From positions 1 through 18,869 of the forward strand of contig NZ_CALADU010000026.1 of the NCBI RefSeq assembly GCF_937890665.1: a stretch of 18,869 bases of DNA, in the 5' to 3' direction. Both the position numbers and the translations under genes were made by a program. This DNA comes from an uncultured Subdoligranulum sp. (GTDB lineage: Bacteria; Bacillota_A; Clostridia; Oscillospirales; Ruminococcaceae). Every line of letters begins with the position of its first letter. Within the stretch, counting starts at the first letter, position 1. The notes under the pieces are model-generated. The model was not told the origin of the DNA. It saw only the letters and a list, made by a program, of their open reading frames with translations, and ran no database searches. Shown here in pieces: positions 1 through 8,550 of this stretch.

Positions 1-75
1 ATTCCGGCGGGCTATACCAGCGGCGGCACCGTCAGCCTGAGCGGTGACATTGAAGAAGCGCTTGCCGCAATTTAA
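1..75 (+). CDS. C-terminal end of a tail/fibre-like structural protein (partial)
   Basis: The frame is open from the first base and ends in TAA at 73-75, giving the last 24 residues of a protein that begins upstream of the window. The peptide starts IPAGYTSGGTVSL and ends DIEEALAAI. The IPAGY-type motif followed by a short amphipathic tail is a pattern I know from the C-termini of tail and baseplate-associated proteins of Clostridia phages (family knowledge, not checked here). It lies directly upstream of another tail-associated protein and the lysis genes, which fits the end of the tail module. The function is inferred from position and this short motif only. Confidence 0.55.
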   Translation: MPAGYTSGGTVSLSGDIEEALAAI

Positions 76-87
76 GGCGGTGATTTT

Positions 88-543
88 ATGAGCATTCAAT
101 CACAAATTGACCGTCTGCAAAGCGCAAAAGATGGGCTAAAACAAGTCCTTTCTGAAAACGGGGTTTCTGTGCCAGAAAATGCAACATTGGATTCATTCCC
201 TGTTTTGTTTTCGGGCGTTGGAAAAACCGGATCAACCTATTTGTACAAATGTACTTTTTTGGTTGACCAATGGAATGGAAGCGATAATTTTTCGCAAACG
301 GCAACTGTTAAGCCTATGTTAAATGCGCCGGAAATTACAACAGATTTTTCTATGGCGTCTTCTATTTTTGTGGAAGACGATTATGAAGATTCTGTTTTTG
401 AAATCATAAAAGAATCTGGTGGTGTAATTGACAGGGGCAAAAAAGTTGTTGGGAACGGAACGCTAGAATGCACAACGCGGTCCGGAGAGAAACCAACAAG
501 TGACGTTGAAATTTTCTTCCTTGCAAAAAGTGGAGGGCAGTAA
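88..543 (+). CDS. Small tail-associated protein, putative
   Basis: This is a 151-residue protein. Its ATG is preceded by a GGCGGTGA ribosome site with good spacing. The N-terminus (about 1-45) has the pattern IDRLQSAKDGLKQVL then GVSVPENATLDSFPVL, an amphipathic helix followed by a short linker, which recurs in small tail or fibre-associated proteins of Firmicutes phages. The rest (about 48-151) looks like a beta-rich domain with no catalytic motif that I recognise, and could be a receptor-contact or decoration domain. It is visibly richer in A+T than the 75 bases before it and than the middle of the lysin gene after it, which may mark a mosaic exchange. The stop shares a base with the next start (TAATG), so the two genes are probably translationally coupled. 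The role is inferred; the gene is secure. Confidence 0.7.
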   Translation: MSIQSQIDRLQSAKDGLKQVLSENGVSVPENATLDSFPVLFSGVGKTGSTYLYKCTFLVDQWNGSDNFSQTATVKPMLNAPEITTDFSMASSIFVEDDYEDSVFEIIKESGGVIDRGKKVVGNGTLECTTRSGEKPTSDVEIFFLAKSGGQ

Positions 544-1451
544 TGTTTTATGCGATTGATGTCAGTAAATGGCAAGGAGCCGTTAACTGGGCAACTGTAA
601 AAAATTCTGGAATTTCTCATGCTATGATCCGCGCTGGGTATGGCAACAGCGTTCGACAGACAGACCCGCAATTTAAAAGAAATGTTGCAGGATGCGAGCT
701 GCACGGTGTTAACTGGGGCGTGTACTGGTACAGCTACGCCACAAGCCCTGAGATGGCCCGTCAGGAGGCACGCTGCTGCCTGCAAGTAATTCAAGGCCTT
801 AAACCCAGCATGCCTGTTGCATACGACATTGAGTATGAACCGGGCATTTTGGCTTTGGACAATGCCACGCGCACGGCAATGGTAAAAGCCTTTTTAGGTG
901 AAGTAGAGGCCGCTGGATATTACGGCATTCTGTACGCCAGCACCGATTTTATTCGTAACCGGCTGAACTGGCGAGAATTGACCCAGTACGATGTGTGGGC
1001 TGCCCAGTACGGAAGCGCTTGCACCTGTCCGCTGCCCTATGGAATCTGGCAGTACAGCAGCAGCAATCCGCTTGGCATTCCGGGATATGGAAATTCTCTT
1101 GACTGCAACCGGGTATACAAAGATTATCCGGCTATTATTTCCAGTGCCGGCCTTAACGGATTTACTGCACCGGATTTAAACCCTGCGCCGGATTTGAGCA
1201 CCAAAAAGCAAATTCTTACTATCGGGCCGGTTACGATGGGGGATGCATTGCAGGTGCAATCTCTTTGCAAACAGTTGAACATTACCGGAGAAAACAAACT
1301 GTACACAAGCAAATGGAATGACGCTGAGAAAGTAACGCAGACAATCACCGTTGGCCCTGTTTCTAGCGGCGATGCGTGGTACATTATGAAGCTGTGTGAA
1401 CGTTTGCAGCTTACCGAAAAGGAATTGTATAAAAGCGATTACGTATCGTAA
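543..1451 (+). CDS. Endolysin: GH25 lysozyme with two C-terminal wall-binding-like repeats
   Basis: This 302-residue enzyme would cut the glycan strands of host peptidoglycan at lysis. The catalytic domain (about 1-195) opens with YAIDVSKWQG, carrying the conserved Asp6. The acidic pair is in AYDIEYE (Asp95, Glu97), and another conserved-looking Asp (187) lies in SLDCNRVY. These match glycoside hydrolase family 25. There is no signal peptide, as expected for a holin-dependent endolysin. The C-terminus carries two similar modules (about 224-256 and 268-300), each with the pattern GPV-two residues-GDA, then LCxxL and a Leu or Ile, likely wall binding (inferred). The start overlaps the previous stop as TAATG. 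The holin gene follows 13 bases downstream, giving a lysin-then-holin cassette. The order is reversed from the common holin-first layout but is not rare. Confidence 0.95.
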   Translation: MFYAIDVSKWQGAVNWATVKNSGISHAMIRAGYGNSVRQTDPQFKRNVAGCELHGVNWGVYWYSYATSPEMARQEARCCLQVIQGLKPSMPVAYDIEYEPGILALDNATRTAMVKAFLGEVEAAGYYGILYASTDFIRNRLNWRELTQYDVWAAQYGSACTCPLPYGIWQYSSSNPLGIPGYGNSLDCNRVYKDYPAIISSAGLNGFTAPDLNPAPDLSTKKQILTIGPVTMGDALQVQSLCKQLNITGENKLYTSKWNDAEKVTQTITVGPVSSGDAWYIMKLCERLQLTEKELYKSDYVS

Positions 1452-1464
1452 AGGAGAAACAAAA

Positions 1465-1941
1465 ATGGAAAACGACAACATTTTTTTGGCGGTAAAAGCG
1501 GCCGTGGTTGCCTTTACGGGCGCTTTTGGCGCGGCGTTCGGATGGCTGGGCTGGCTGATTCTTGCGTGGGTTGTGTGCATGGTTCTGGACTGGATCAGCG
1601 GCAGTTCTGCAGCAGCAGCAAAAGGGAATTGGTCTAGCGCGGCTGCTCGTTCTGGCATCTGGCACAAGGGCGGCATGATTCTGGTGGTAATTGTCGCCAC
1701 CCTGGCAGATTGTGTGCTGGGCGTTGCGGTGGATAACCTCCCGATGCTGGGTATCAATTACACGGTTTTGGTTCTTCCGGTAACTTTGGTGTGGTATATC
1801 TTTACCGAGTTGGGATCTATTGCCGAGAACGCAACTGAAATGGGCGCAAATGTCCCCGTGTTTTTGACTAAAATTCTTGCCGCCGGCAAAACCATTACGG
1901 AAAACGCAATGGAATCTCAAAATGAAGAGGTGAAAAAGTAA
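1465..1941 (+). CDS. Holin, TcdE/Cph1-type phage holin family
   Basis: This is a 158-residue membrane protein that would form the lesion releasing the endolysin. The start at 1465 was chosen because AAAGGAGAAAC sits just before it; an ATG farther upstream in the same frame lies inside the lysin gene and has no such site. Hydrophobic segments lie at about 8-25, 26-42, 69-89 and 98-117. The stretch VLDWISGS followed by a glycine-poor loop, then RSGIWHKGG and a later membrane segment with an Asp (ATLADCV), matches the holin family of Clostridium Cph1 and TcdE (Phage_holin_4). The C-terminus is charged (ESQNEEVKK), as usual for holins. Its stop shares a base with the next gene start (TAATG). Confidence 0.9.
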   Translation: MENDNIFLAVKAAVVAFTGAFGAAFGWLGWLILAWVVCMVLDWISGSSAAAAKGNWSSAAARSGIWHKGGMILVVIVATLADCVLGVAVDNLPMLGINYTVLVLPVTLVWYIFTELGSIAENATEMGANVPVFLTKILAAGKTITENAMESQNEEVKK

Positions 1942-2714
1942 TGCACGATTCGTACAACGGAAACAACAGCAAATATTCTGGTTCTGGCGGCTCTATTTAG
2001 AGCATTCTCGGATCCAATATTGGTAAGTTGGTAAACACCAACAAAAACACTGGCTCTTATAGCGGAGGTTCTTCGCACAACCGCTATAACGGTTCTTCCT
2101 CTTCTGCCCCTGCTGCAACTCCCGCTCCTACCGTATCTGCGACGCCTGCTCCTACGACTACGCCCACGACAGACCCTATGGCAGAGTACAGAAACCAAGT
2201 CCTTTCGCAAATGCAGGCGGCGCAACAAGCACAGCAGCAAGCCCGTGACGATGCCTACAACAAAGCTGCTGCGGCACAAGAAGCCGCTTATAAAAACAAT
2301 GTCAGCCAGTTAAACGCAGCTACGAACGATGCTCTTCGTGATGCGTATATCAACCGGATGCTGTCGCAGCGGAATCTTCAGCAGCAGCTATCTGCACAGG
2401 GAATTTCTGGCGGCGCAAGCGAAACTACACAAGCAAGCATGCTTAACAACTACGAGGACAGCCGAAACGATCTTGAAAAAGAACGCCAGCGTCAGCTTGC
2501 AAGCCTTATGCAGACTTACCAAAACAATATGGCGGCGCTTGAACAGCAGCGTGCCAGCGGTCAGTCTGCAAGCCTTGGCCAATACCAGCTTGCCCTTGCA
2601 AATCTTGCCGCAAACAACGGCGTTGATCTGTTGAGCCTTGTTCAAGGAAACACGGAAAACGGACAGGTAACACCTACGGCTCGTTACGTGAACGGGGAAT
2701 GGGTGTATTATTAA
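1941..2714 (+). CDS. Gln/Ala-rich coiled-coil phage protein interrupted by an in-frame amber codon
   Basis: A start at 1941 has a good ribosome site (GAGGTGA) and a TAATG overlap with the holin. After 19 codons (ending SGSGGSI) the frame meets TAG at 1998-2000, then runs on without another stop to TAA at 2712-2714. No convincing start follows the TAG: TTG at 2028 and ATG at 2178 lack ribosome sites. The simplest reading is one gene of 257 codons in which a Gln codon (CAG) became TAG, or in which TAG is read through. After a Ser/Gly-rich start, a Pro/Thr/Ala-rich linker (about codons 55-79) leads into a long helical region rich in Gln and Ala, containing AYINRMLSQRNLQQQL and GISGGASETTQ. Its place beside the 1917-residue protein suggests a virion or scaffold partner. 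No enzymatic motif was seen. Confidence 0.6.
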
Positions 2715-2718
2715 AAAT

Positions 2719-2748
2719 ATTGGGGCGCTGAAATGCGCCCCAATTTTT
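2719..2748 (+). terminator. Hairpin with T-run between the coiled-coil gene and the 1917-residue gene
   Basis: A perfect 10-bp stem (ATTGGGGCGC at 2719-2728 pairing with GCGCCCCAAT at 2735-2744) has a 6-base loop and is followed directly by a run of T. This looks like a Rho-independent terminator. It sits only a few bases before the GGAGG ribosome site of the next gene, so it could act as an attenuator or partial terminator, or as an RNA processing/stability element within the late transcript. Confidence 0.7.
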
Positions 2749-2760
2749 GGAGGAATCAGA

Positions 2761-5700
2761 ATGGCAAAAAGAACTCGCGGAAATATTCTTTTGAATGCGT
2801 ATATGAACCGTTACGTAAACGACCAAGCCGCAACTGTAAATTCAGGAAGCAACAATATTGCAAACGCAGAAAGCAAAGGCGCAAAAGAAATTTCTGCTGT
2901 TCCTACTGATTTGCCGGAAGTGACTGATTTTTCCGATCAGGTATACAGCGGAATTTTGAGCGCAGACAAAACGAAACGCTCTTTGTATGAAGAGGCAGTT
3001 AAAAAGGCTCAGGAAGAAGCCGAAAAAGCGGCAAAAGAAGCTGAAAAAGCTGCAAAAAAATCTGCAAAATCTTCTTCCGGTGGGTCTTCGACATCTTCTT
3101 CAAGCACTTCGCAACAAGCTGTTCTTCCGCAAAAATCCAATACCACATCTTCTTCAAACGAAAAAAGCGCACAGGCTAATACTACAACGGAAAAGAAAGA
3201 ATCCTTTTTTTCTAACCTTATCAAATCTTTGCAATCGAGTGGAGAAAAGAAAACCACTAAAGAGGTTGCGAAAGAATTGGATGAAAAACAAGAGAAGGAA
3301 AAGGAGATTCAAAAAGAGAGCAAGAAGTATTATGCCGCCGGTAACAACGCAACAACTACACAAGGTACGGACGTTGGCCTTGCCAGTTCCTACGGTGCCT
3401 ATGCTCAGTCTAGGTCTTCTAAGTCTGCCGAAGAAGACAGAAAGGAATTGCAGCGGAAAAAGCAGGAAGAAACCGCAAAAAATGATACTGAAAAGAACAC
3501 TACGCTTGCAAATTTAAAATCGGATCCGACATATTTGCAAAATCTTTCTCAGCCCGGCGTAAAGCTGACAAGCAATCAGATTGCAGCCGTTAAGGAATAC
3601 TTGGAAAGTTCCCCTGACAACAGCGAACTTTACAAGCAATACCAAGCCGGTGATCTTTCTTTTGATGAGGTTAACCAGCAATCACAGGCCCGATCTCGGT
3701 TGAAGCAGAAAGTATCTCTTGGCGGATTGGGTCAGGATTTGCAAGCGTTTACTGCCGGCCTTTTTAACAGTGTCCCGTTTTTGAAAACGATTGACAATGC
3801 CTTTACTGACTGGGCAAACAAGGAAACCGAAGGAAAATACACCGAAGCAGTCCCCGAAACGCTTACGGAAACTTTGGAAGGATATGAGCAGCAAAACCCT
3901 GTTGCCGGCATGGCTGGCCAATTTGCCGGAAATGCTGCTTTGTACGGGGCTGCAAACGCAGCCTTGGAAGGTACTGCCTTTGCTAAAGCGGCGGCCACAG
4001 CGGGCGGGAAAGCGGCCAATGCGTTGAAATCTGTCCCCGGTGTCGGAAATCTTATTACCGATGGAACCGGAGCGGCTATCGGGAATATCATTACAGGGCA
4101 AAGCGCCGACCTTGCGCTTGATACTATCCCTAGCCTTGCAGGGGATGTATACAGTTATGCCAACGGGAATCCTGACAATCTTACCCCCGGTCAGATTGCG
4201 GCAAATGCTGCCGGGAATTTTGGCTTAAATCTGGCAATGAACGTTGGTTCTGAAGCTGTCCCTGCTTTGGTACGTGCCGGAAGAAATGCGGCTGGGAACA
4301 CTTTGGAAAACGCGAAAGCCGCAAAAGGCGTTCAGGATGCGGTTGACGCCGAAAACGCCCGTGGGCTTGTGCAAGCATATGAAAATGATCTAAATGGTTA
4401 TTCTTCTGCAATTAGCCCGGAATCTGCAAACCGTGATTTGTACGAAATCCCGTCTTTAGAGGGAAAAGCATCTTCTGAAACTTTTTCGCCGGAAGAGTAT
4501 CTTGGCCGTCCAGAAGAAGAAATTCCGTATATTGACGCCTACGATTTTACACCGGCTCCGACGCCTTCTTCCCGTGCGCAAGAACTTACTGGACGCGGCA
4601 GACAGTCACAGTACACCCGGCAAATTGAAAACATTTTTGACCGCATGGCAAACGGGGAAACGGCAGAATCTCTTGCTGAAGAAGCGGACAAAGTCGCCCG
4701 GGCTGTGTATCGCCCTTCCGACTTTACGCAGACCATTGAAGTGGATCCCGCAATTACGGAGTTGCGGAACTATGTAAAAAACACGCCCATCAAAATTAGC
4801 GAAAAAGAAGCCGGCGATTTGCTTTCGGCAAGTGGCTATAAAAGCATTTCCGCGTACAATAAAGCCAATGGAACAAAGTTTTCTTTGAATGATGGTGTTG
4901 ACTGGGACACCGCTATGCAAGAACTTAACGGCATGAACGTTGGCGTGGGCGGAAACACTTTTGATGATCTTATGCAGGCGGTTGATCGGTCTAAAGCAAA
5001 GGCTGAAAAAGACTTTGACGAAGACCTGTACAACACCTATGTGGATTATGTGCGGGACAATATTCTTGCCGGCCATGATGGTTCAGAATCTTTTGAAGAT
5101 TGGATTGAAAACCAAGGTTTTGATTATAATAATCTTCCTGATTATCAGCAGCGGGCGTATGACCGGTGGAGAGAAGGAACGCTGGATCTTCCGCAGACGG
5201 CAAAAGATGGATTGCCGGAATACGGAATTGGTGCAAAAAAATCCGATTTTGACCGGTCTATGGTTCCAAACCAAGACTATGCCGGTCAAGCCGCTGCCCG
5301 TTTTGGATTGGATGATGCGCACGCCGCACAGGTGGGAACGTCCGAACATCAAGTATGGACAGACGCAGAAGCTACTGCACAGGCGGTTGATGTTGGCTTG
5401 TATCTTCAGCAAGCCGGCGGTGATTTTGATAAAGCAATGGACAATGCCATTGCAGACCTTTCCGCAAAAGAAGTGTGGGACAAGGGGACTACTAAAACTG
5501 CGCAAGAAGTAAGAAACCGGCTGCGTACCCAGTTTATGCAAACACCGGAAGGAACGCCAGAGTTTTATAAAAACGCCGCCCGGTACGAATCTTTCCGAAA
5601 CACCATCAGCGACCGTGCAAGCAAAGCCGGCTCCGGGTTGCAGGCTTTCAAAGAAAACGCAATTACTGCGGAAACCGGAATCCGTAAAATGCAACAAGTT

Positions 5701-8514
5701 TCGGATGAAATTGGCGTTAAATGGGCAGAAGGGAACGTAAAGCAGGACGAGCGGATCCGGCAGCTTTCTGAAGAGCTGGACAAGCTGCGCAAAGAATTGG
5801 ATGAACGCAACATTGCCGATATGGAAGAAGAAGCCATGCGCGGTGCGTTTGACGTTCCTGCACAGCCTATGGATGATGAATTTGACGAATTTCTGAAATC
5901 CCAAGGCATTAAAACGGATCCCACAATTAAAACGGATCCCACACAAGAATTTAATGATCTTGTTTCTTCTGTCAAAGAACTTGGTAAAAAGTACAAGATA
6001 GAAATCAGTGACGAAACTGCAAAAAACATTGCCGGAAAAATTCAAGCAGGGGAAAGCACGGAAAGCTACTACAACAAGCTATTGAATGAAGCGGCTGGCA
6101 TTACCGATTTGTCTTTGGATGAAATGGAAATGATCGACGACCTGTACAGTAAGGCCGCTACACTTCCGGACAGCAAAGAACGGTATGATCTTGAACAGCA
6201 AGCCTTGCAGATTATGGCGCAGCACTTGCCTGCAAAGTCTTTGTTTGAACGGTTCGACAATATCCGCTATCTGGCTATGCTTGGAAACGCACGCACTCAT
6301 TTTAGAAACCTTATGGGAAATATTGCTATGAGTGCAGTAACAAAAGCAAAAGACGAAGTTGCTGCAGCATACCAGCTTGCCCTTCCAGAGAGCAAACGTA
6401 CCAAAGCATTGTATACTCCTTCCGATATGAAGCAGGCCGCAAAGCAATATTTGAATGAGCAGGCGTATTCTACGATTCGCGGAGGAAGCAAATACAATCT
6501 TGCACAAGGATTGGAAGCCTCACGCAAAACCTATGGAAACAGCCCGATCGGCAAAGCCTTGCAAAAACTGTCTGATTTTAACAGCAAGGCTCTTGAAAAA
6601 GAAGACGAAATTTTCTTGCAAAGTGCTTTTGTGAGAAGTCTTGCAAGCAATCTTACGGCAAAAGGCTTTGACACAAGTATTTTTTCTGCAACCGATGATG
6701 TGAGTAAGGCAGTTTTGAAAAACGCAGTAAATCAGGCTGTTATAGATGCTGAAGACGCAACATTCCGCTCCGATGGACTTTTGGCTTCCACTTTGGGAAC
6801 CATTAGCACTATCGGAAAAGATAACAATGTCATTACGCAAATGGCTGAAAATGCGCTTGCAAAAAATAACAAGCGCCTTGGAGGATTCACAAAAAAGATT
6901 GCTTATATGGTTTCCAACGGTCTTCTTCCGTTCACAAAAACCCCGGCAAACATTTTGAAAACTTCTCTTGAATATACTCCTGTAGGAGGAATTGTGGAAG
7001 CCGTTTCAAGAGGCGCAAAAAAGGAAGGCTCTGCATCTGTTCTTGATGCACTTGCAAAAGGAACGGTAGGAACTGGAATCATCGGAATCGGTTGGATGCT
7101 TGCAGATGCCGGTCTTGTGCAAGGGTCTGTTGACGAGGAAACCGGGAAATATGACGAAACGCTGGGGAAACAAGGTTTTTCTTTGGTGATTCCGGGAAAA
7201 GGTAGCTATACTATCGACTGGGCTTCTCCTACTGCAGTTCCGTTTTTGATTGGCGCAAACCTTTCGCAAGAAGGAATTGATCTTCAAGAAATTCAAAACG
7301 ACCCCAGCAAATATGTGTCTCAATTCTCGGATATTATGCTGAAAGCTCTTGACCCTGTTACTGAAATGAGCCTTTTGAGCAGTATTGATGATACTTTCAA
7401 TGCAATAAAGTATTCTGATAGCAATGCTTTGCTGGGAATCGGAAAAGATCTTGCTACAAGCTATGTACAGCAGTTTGTCCCTACTATTTTTGGACAAATT
7501 TCTCGTTCTATTGACCCCGTTCGACGCAGCACTTATGGAGGAGGAGAAAGTAAAACAGAGAGAGACCAAGGATATTTGTTCCGCAACACGTTGAACAAAA
7601 TACCCGGACTTTCTGAAAACGCTGAACCCTACATTGACCAGTGGGGCCGCACGGAAGCCAGCTTAGATGGAACAGGCCAAGATGCCGGCGGCACTGCGAA
7701 ACGCTTGCTGTACAACATGTTTTCTCCCGGCTATTATTCAGAAGAAAACGTAACGCCGGTAGATAGCTATATCCAAAATCTTTACGATCAGACGGGTGAC
7801 AGCGGTGTTATTCCGGAACTGGCACCGAACTACATTGACAAGGGCGGAAAGCAGTATTTCACACCGGAACAGAAAACCACATACGCCACCACAAGTGGAC
7901 AGCTTTCTTATTCCATGCTGGATGAATTGCAAAGCAATCCTGCGTTTACTGGTCTGTCTGAATCTGACCAAGCGGAAATTGTAAAAGATGTGTACAGCCT
8001 TGCAAAAAAAGTTGGCGCGTCTTCTGCAATTCCGTCGCTTGATTACTCCGATAACAAAGAGTTCAATGTGTATCAGAGTTCTGGAGAAACAGGCGCGGTA
8101 AACTATCTGCTTGCGAAGAATGCCAGCGACAATGCCCGGGCGCAAAAACAGACAAGCACCGGTAATGAAAAGGCTTCTCTTACCGACGCAGAAGAATGGA
8201 ACGCAATTTCCGGGTCTGGATTGTCCGAAAAAGATGCAGTTTCCACGTATCTTTCCATGAATGACGATGAAAAAGCAAGTGGAATCTATGCTCAATACGG
8301 CAGCAGCGCAACCGCTGATTGGATGGACTACATGTACAATTACAAGTATGCCTACAATCAGGCAAAAGCGGCAGCCGAAAAAACAGGAGACAAAGTAAGC
8401 CAGCAGGGAATTGCACAATCCGTTTTGGATCAGATGGGATTTGATACGGAAACAAAGCGTCTTTTCTGGCAAATGACTGGATCTAACTGGTCTACCAAAA
8501 ACAACCCGTACTAA
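2761..8514 (+). CDS. Giant internal/ejection virion protein candidate (1917 aa)
   Basis: The start has a GGAGGAATCAG ribosome site. I do not recognise an enzyme here. In order: a short N-terminal region (1-75); a Lys/Glu/Ala-rich coiled coil and Ser-rich low-complexity stretch (about 77-260); a Gly/Ala-rich weakly hydrophobic region (about 325-520) containing FTAGLFNSVPF and repeated Ala/Gly helices; mixed charged regions; a strong coiled coil (about 979-1035); then, from about 1160, RYLAMLGNARTHFRNLMGN, LPFTKTPANI (about 1389-1398) and a hydrophobic segment (about 1430-1450). This last region resembles the helical domains (LPD38-like) of giant phage polyvalent proteins. A motif SGLQAF (about 960) precedes it, as in those proteins. 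Size, membrane-like segments and position after the lysis genes suggest a protein carried in the capsid and ejected into the host (inference). No peptidase or transglycosylase motif was seen. Confidence 0.75.
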   Translation: MAKRTRGNILLNAYMNRYVNDQAATVNSGSNNIANAESKGAKEISAVPTDLPEVTDFSDQVYSGILSADKTKRSLYEEAVKKAQEEAEKAAKEAEKAAKKSAKSSSGGSSTSSSSTSQQAVLPQKSNTTSSSNEKSAQANTTTEKKESFFSNLIKSLQSSGEKKTTKEVAKELDEKQEKEKEIQKESKKYYAAGNNATTTQGTDVGLASSYGAYAQSRSSKSAEEDRKELQRKKQEETAKNDTEKNTTLANLKSDPTYLQNLSQPGVKLTSNQIAAVKEYLESSPDNSELYKQYQAGDLSFDEVNQQSQARSRLKQKVSLGGLGQDLQAFTAGLFNSVPFLKTIDNAFTDWANKETEGKYTEAVPETLTETLEGYEQQNPVAGMAGQFAGNAALYGAANAALEGTAFAKAAATAGGKAANALKSVPGVGNLITDGTGAAIGNIITGQSADLALDTIPSLAGDVYSYANGNPDNLTPGQIAANAAGNFGLNLAMNVGSEAVPALVRAGRNAAGNTLENAKAAKGVQDAVDAENARGLVQAYENDLNGYSSAISPESANRDLYEIPSLEGKASSETFSPEEYLGRPEEEIPYIDAYDFTPAPTPSSRAQELTGRGRQSQYTRQIENIFDRMANGETAESLAEEADKVARAVYRPSDFTQTIEVDPAITELRNYVKNTPIKISEKEAGDLLSASGYKSISAYNKANGTKFSLNDGVDWDTAMQELNGMNVGVGGNTFDDLMQAVDRSKAKAEKDFDEDLYNTYVDYVRDNILAGHDGSESFEDWIENQGFDYNNLPDYQQRAYDRWREGTLDLPQTAKDGLPEYGIGAKKSDFDRSMVPNQDYAGQAAARFGLDDAHAAQVGTSEHQVWTDAEATAQAVDVGLYLQQAGGDFDKAMDNAIADLSAKEVWDKGTTKTAQEVRNRLRTQFMQTPEGTPEFYKNAARYESFRNTISDRASKAGSGLQAFKENAITAETGIRKMQQVSDEIGVKWAEGNVKQDERIRQLSEELDKLRKELDERNIADMEEEAMRGAFDVPAQPMDDEFDEFLKSQGIKTDPTIKTDPTQEFNDLVSSVKELGKKYKIEISDETAKNIAGKIQAGESTESYYNKLLNEAAGITDLSLDEMEMIDDLYSKAATLPDSKERYDLEQQALQIMAQHLPAKSLFERFDNIRYLAMLGNARTHFRNLMGNIAMSAVTKAKDEVAAAYQLALPESKRTKALYTPSDMKQAAKQYLNEQAYSTIRGGSKYNLAQGLEASRKTYGNSPIGKALQKLSDFNSKALEKEDEIFLQSAFVRSLASNLTAKGFDTSIFSATDDVSKAVLKNAVNQAVIDAEDATFRSDGLLASTLGTISTIGKDNNVITQMAENALAKNNKRLGGFTKKIAYMVSNGLLPFTKTPANILKTSLEYTPVGGIVEAVSRGAKKEGSASVLDALAKGTVGTGIIGIGWMLADAGLVQGSVDEETGKYDETLGKQGFSLVIPGKGSYTIDWASPTAVPFLIGANLSQEGIDLQEIQNDPSKYVSQFSDIMLKALDPVTEMSLLSSIDDTFNAIKYSDSNALLGIGKDLATSYVQQFVPTIFGQISRSIDPVRRSTYGGGESKTERDQGYLFRNTLNKIPGLSENAEPYIDQWGRTEASLDGTGQDAGGTAKRLLYNMFSPGYYSEENVTPVDSYIQNLYDQTGDSGVIPELAPNYIDKGGKQYFTPEQKTTYATTSGQLSYSMLDELQSNPAFTGLSESDQAEIVKDVYSLAKKVGASSAIPSLDYSDNKEFNVYQSSGETGAVNYLLAKNASDNARAQKQTSTGNEKASLTDAEEWNAISGSGLSEKDAVSTYLSMNDDEKASGIYAQYGSSATADWMDYMYNYKYAYNQAKAAAEKTGDKVSQQGIAQSVLDQMGFDTETKRLFWQMTGSNWSTKNNPY
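5908..5943 (+). repeat. Two perfect 18-bp tandem copies inside the giant gene
   Basis: The unit ATTAAAACGGATCCCACA occurs twice head to tail, adding a second IKTDPT (from about residue 1050) in a flexible-looking acidic linker. It keeps the frame and looks like a recent slippage duplication. Confidence 0.9.
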
Positions 8515-8521
8515 CACAAAA

Positions 8522-8550
8522 CCCCGCACCACTATGGTGCGGGGCATTTT
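8522..8550. terminator. Bidirectional terminator between convergent late and early blocks
   Basis: A perfect 9-bp GC-rich stem (CCCCGCACC at 8522-8530 and GGTGCGGGG at 8536-8544) encloses a 5-base loop. On the plus strand it is followed by CATTTTTT, and on the minus strand by GGGGTTTTG, so it can end transcription from both sides. It lies between the stop of the giant gene (8514) and the stop of the minus-strand activator gene (8551). Confidence 0.9.

Noticed and set aside
2028..2714. TTG 2028 as the true start of the coiled-coil protein
   Set aside because: No ribosome site precedes it, while 1941 has one plus a TAATG overlap and the frame is shared.
3682..4101. Minus-strand ORFs at about 3.7-4.1 kb
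   Set aside because: They are shadows of the Ala/Gly-rich part of the giant gene with no start signals.
5083..6045. Minus-strand ORF of 320 codons inside the giant gene
   Set aside because: It is opposite an intact gene with strong coding features; its Cys/Phe-rich composition is what a complement of such a gene gives.
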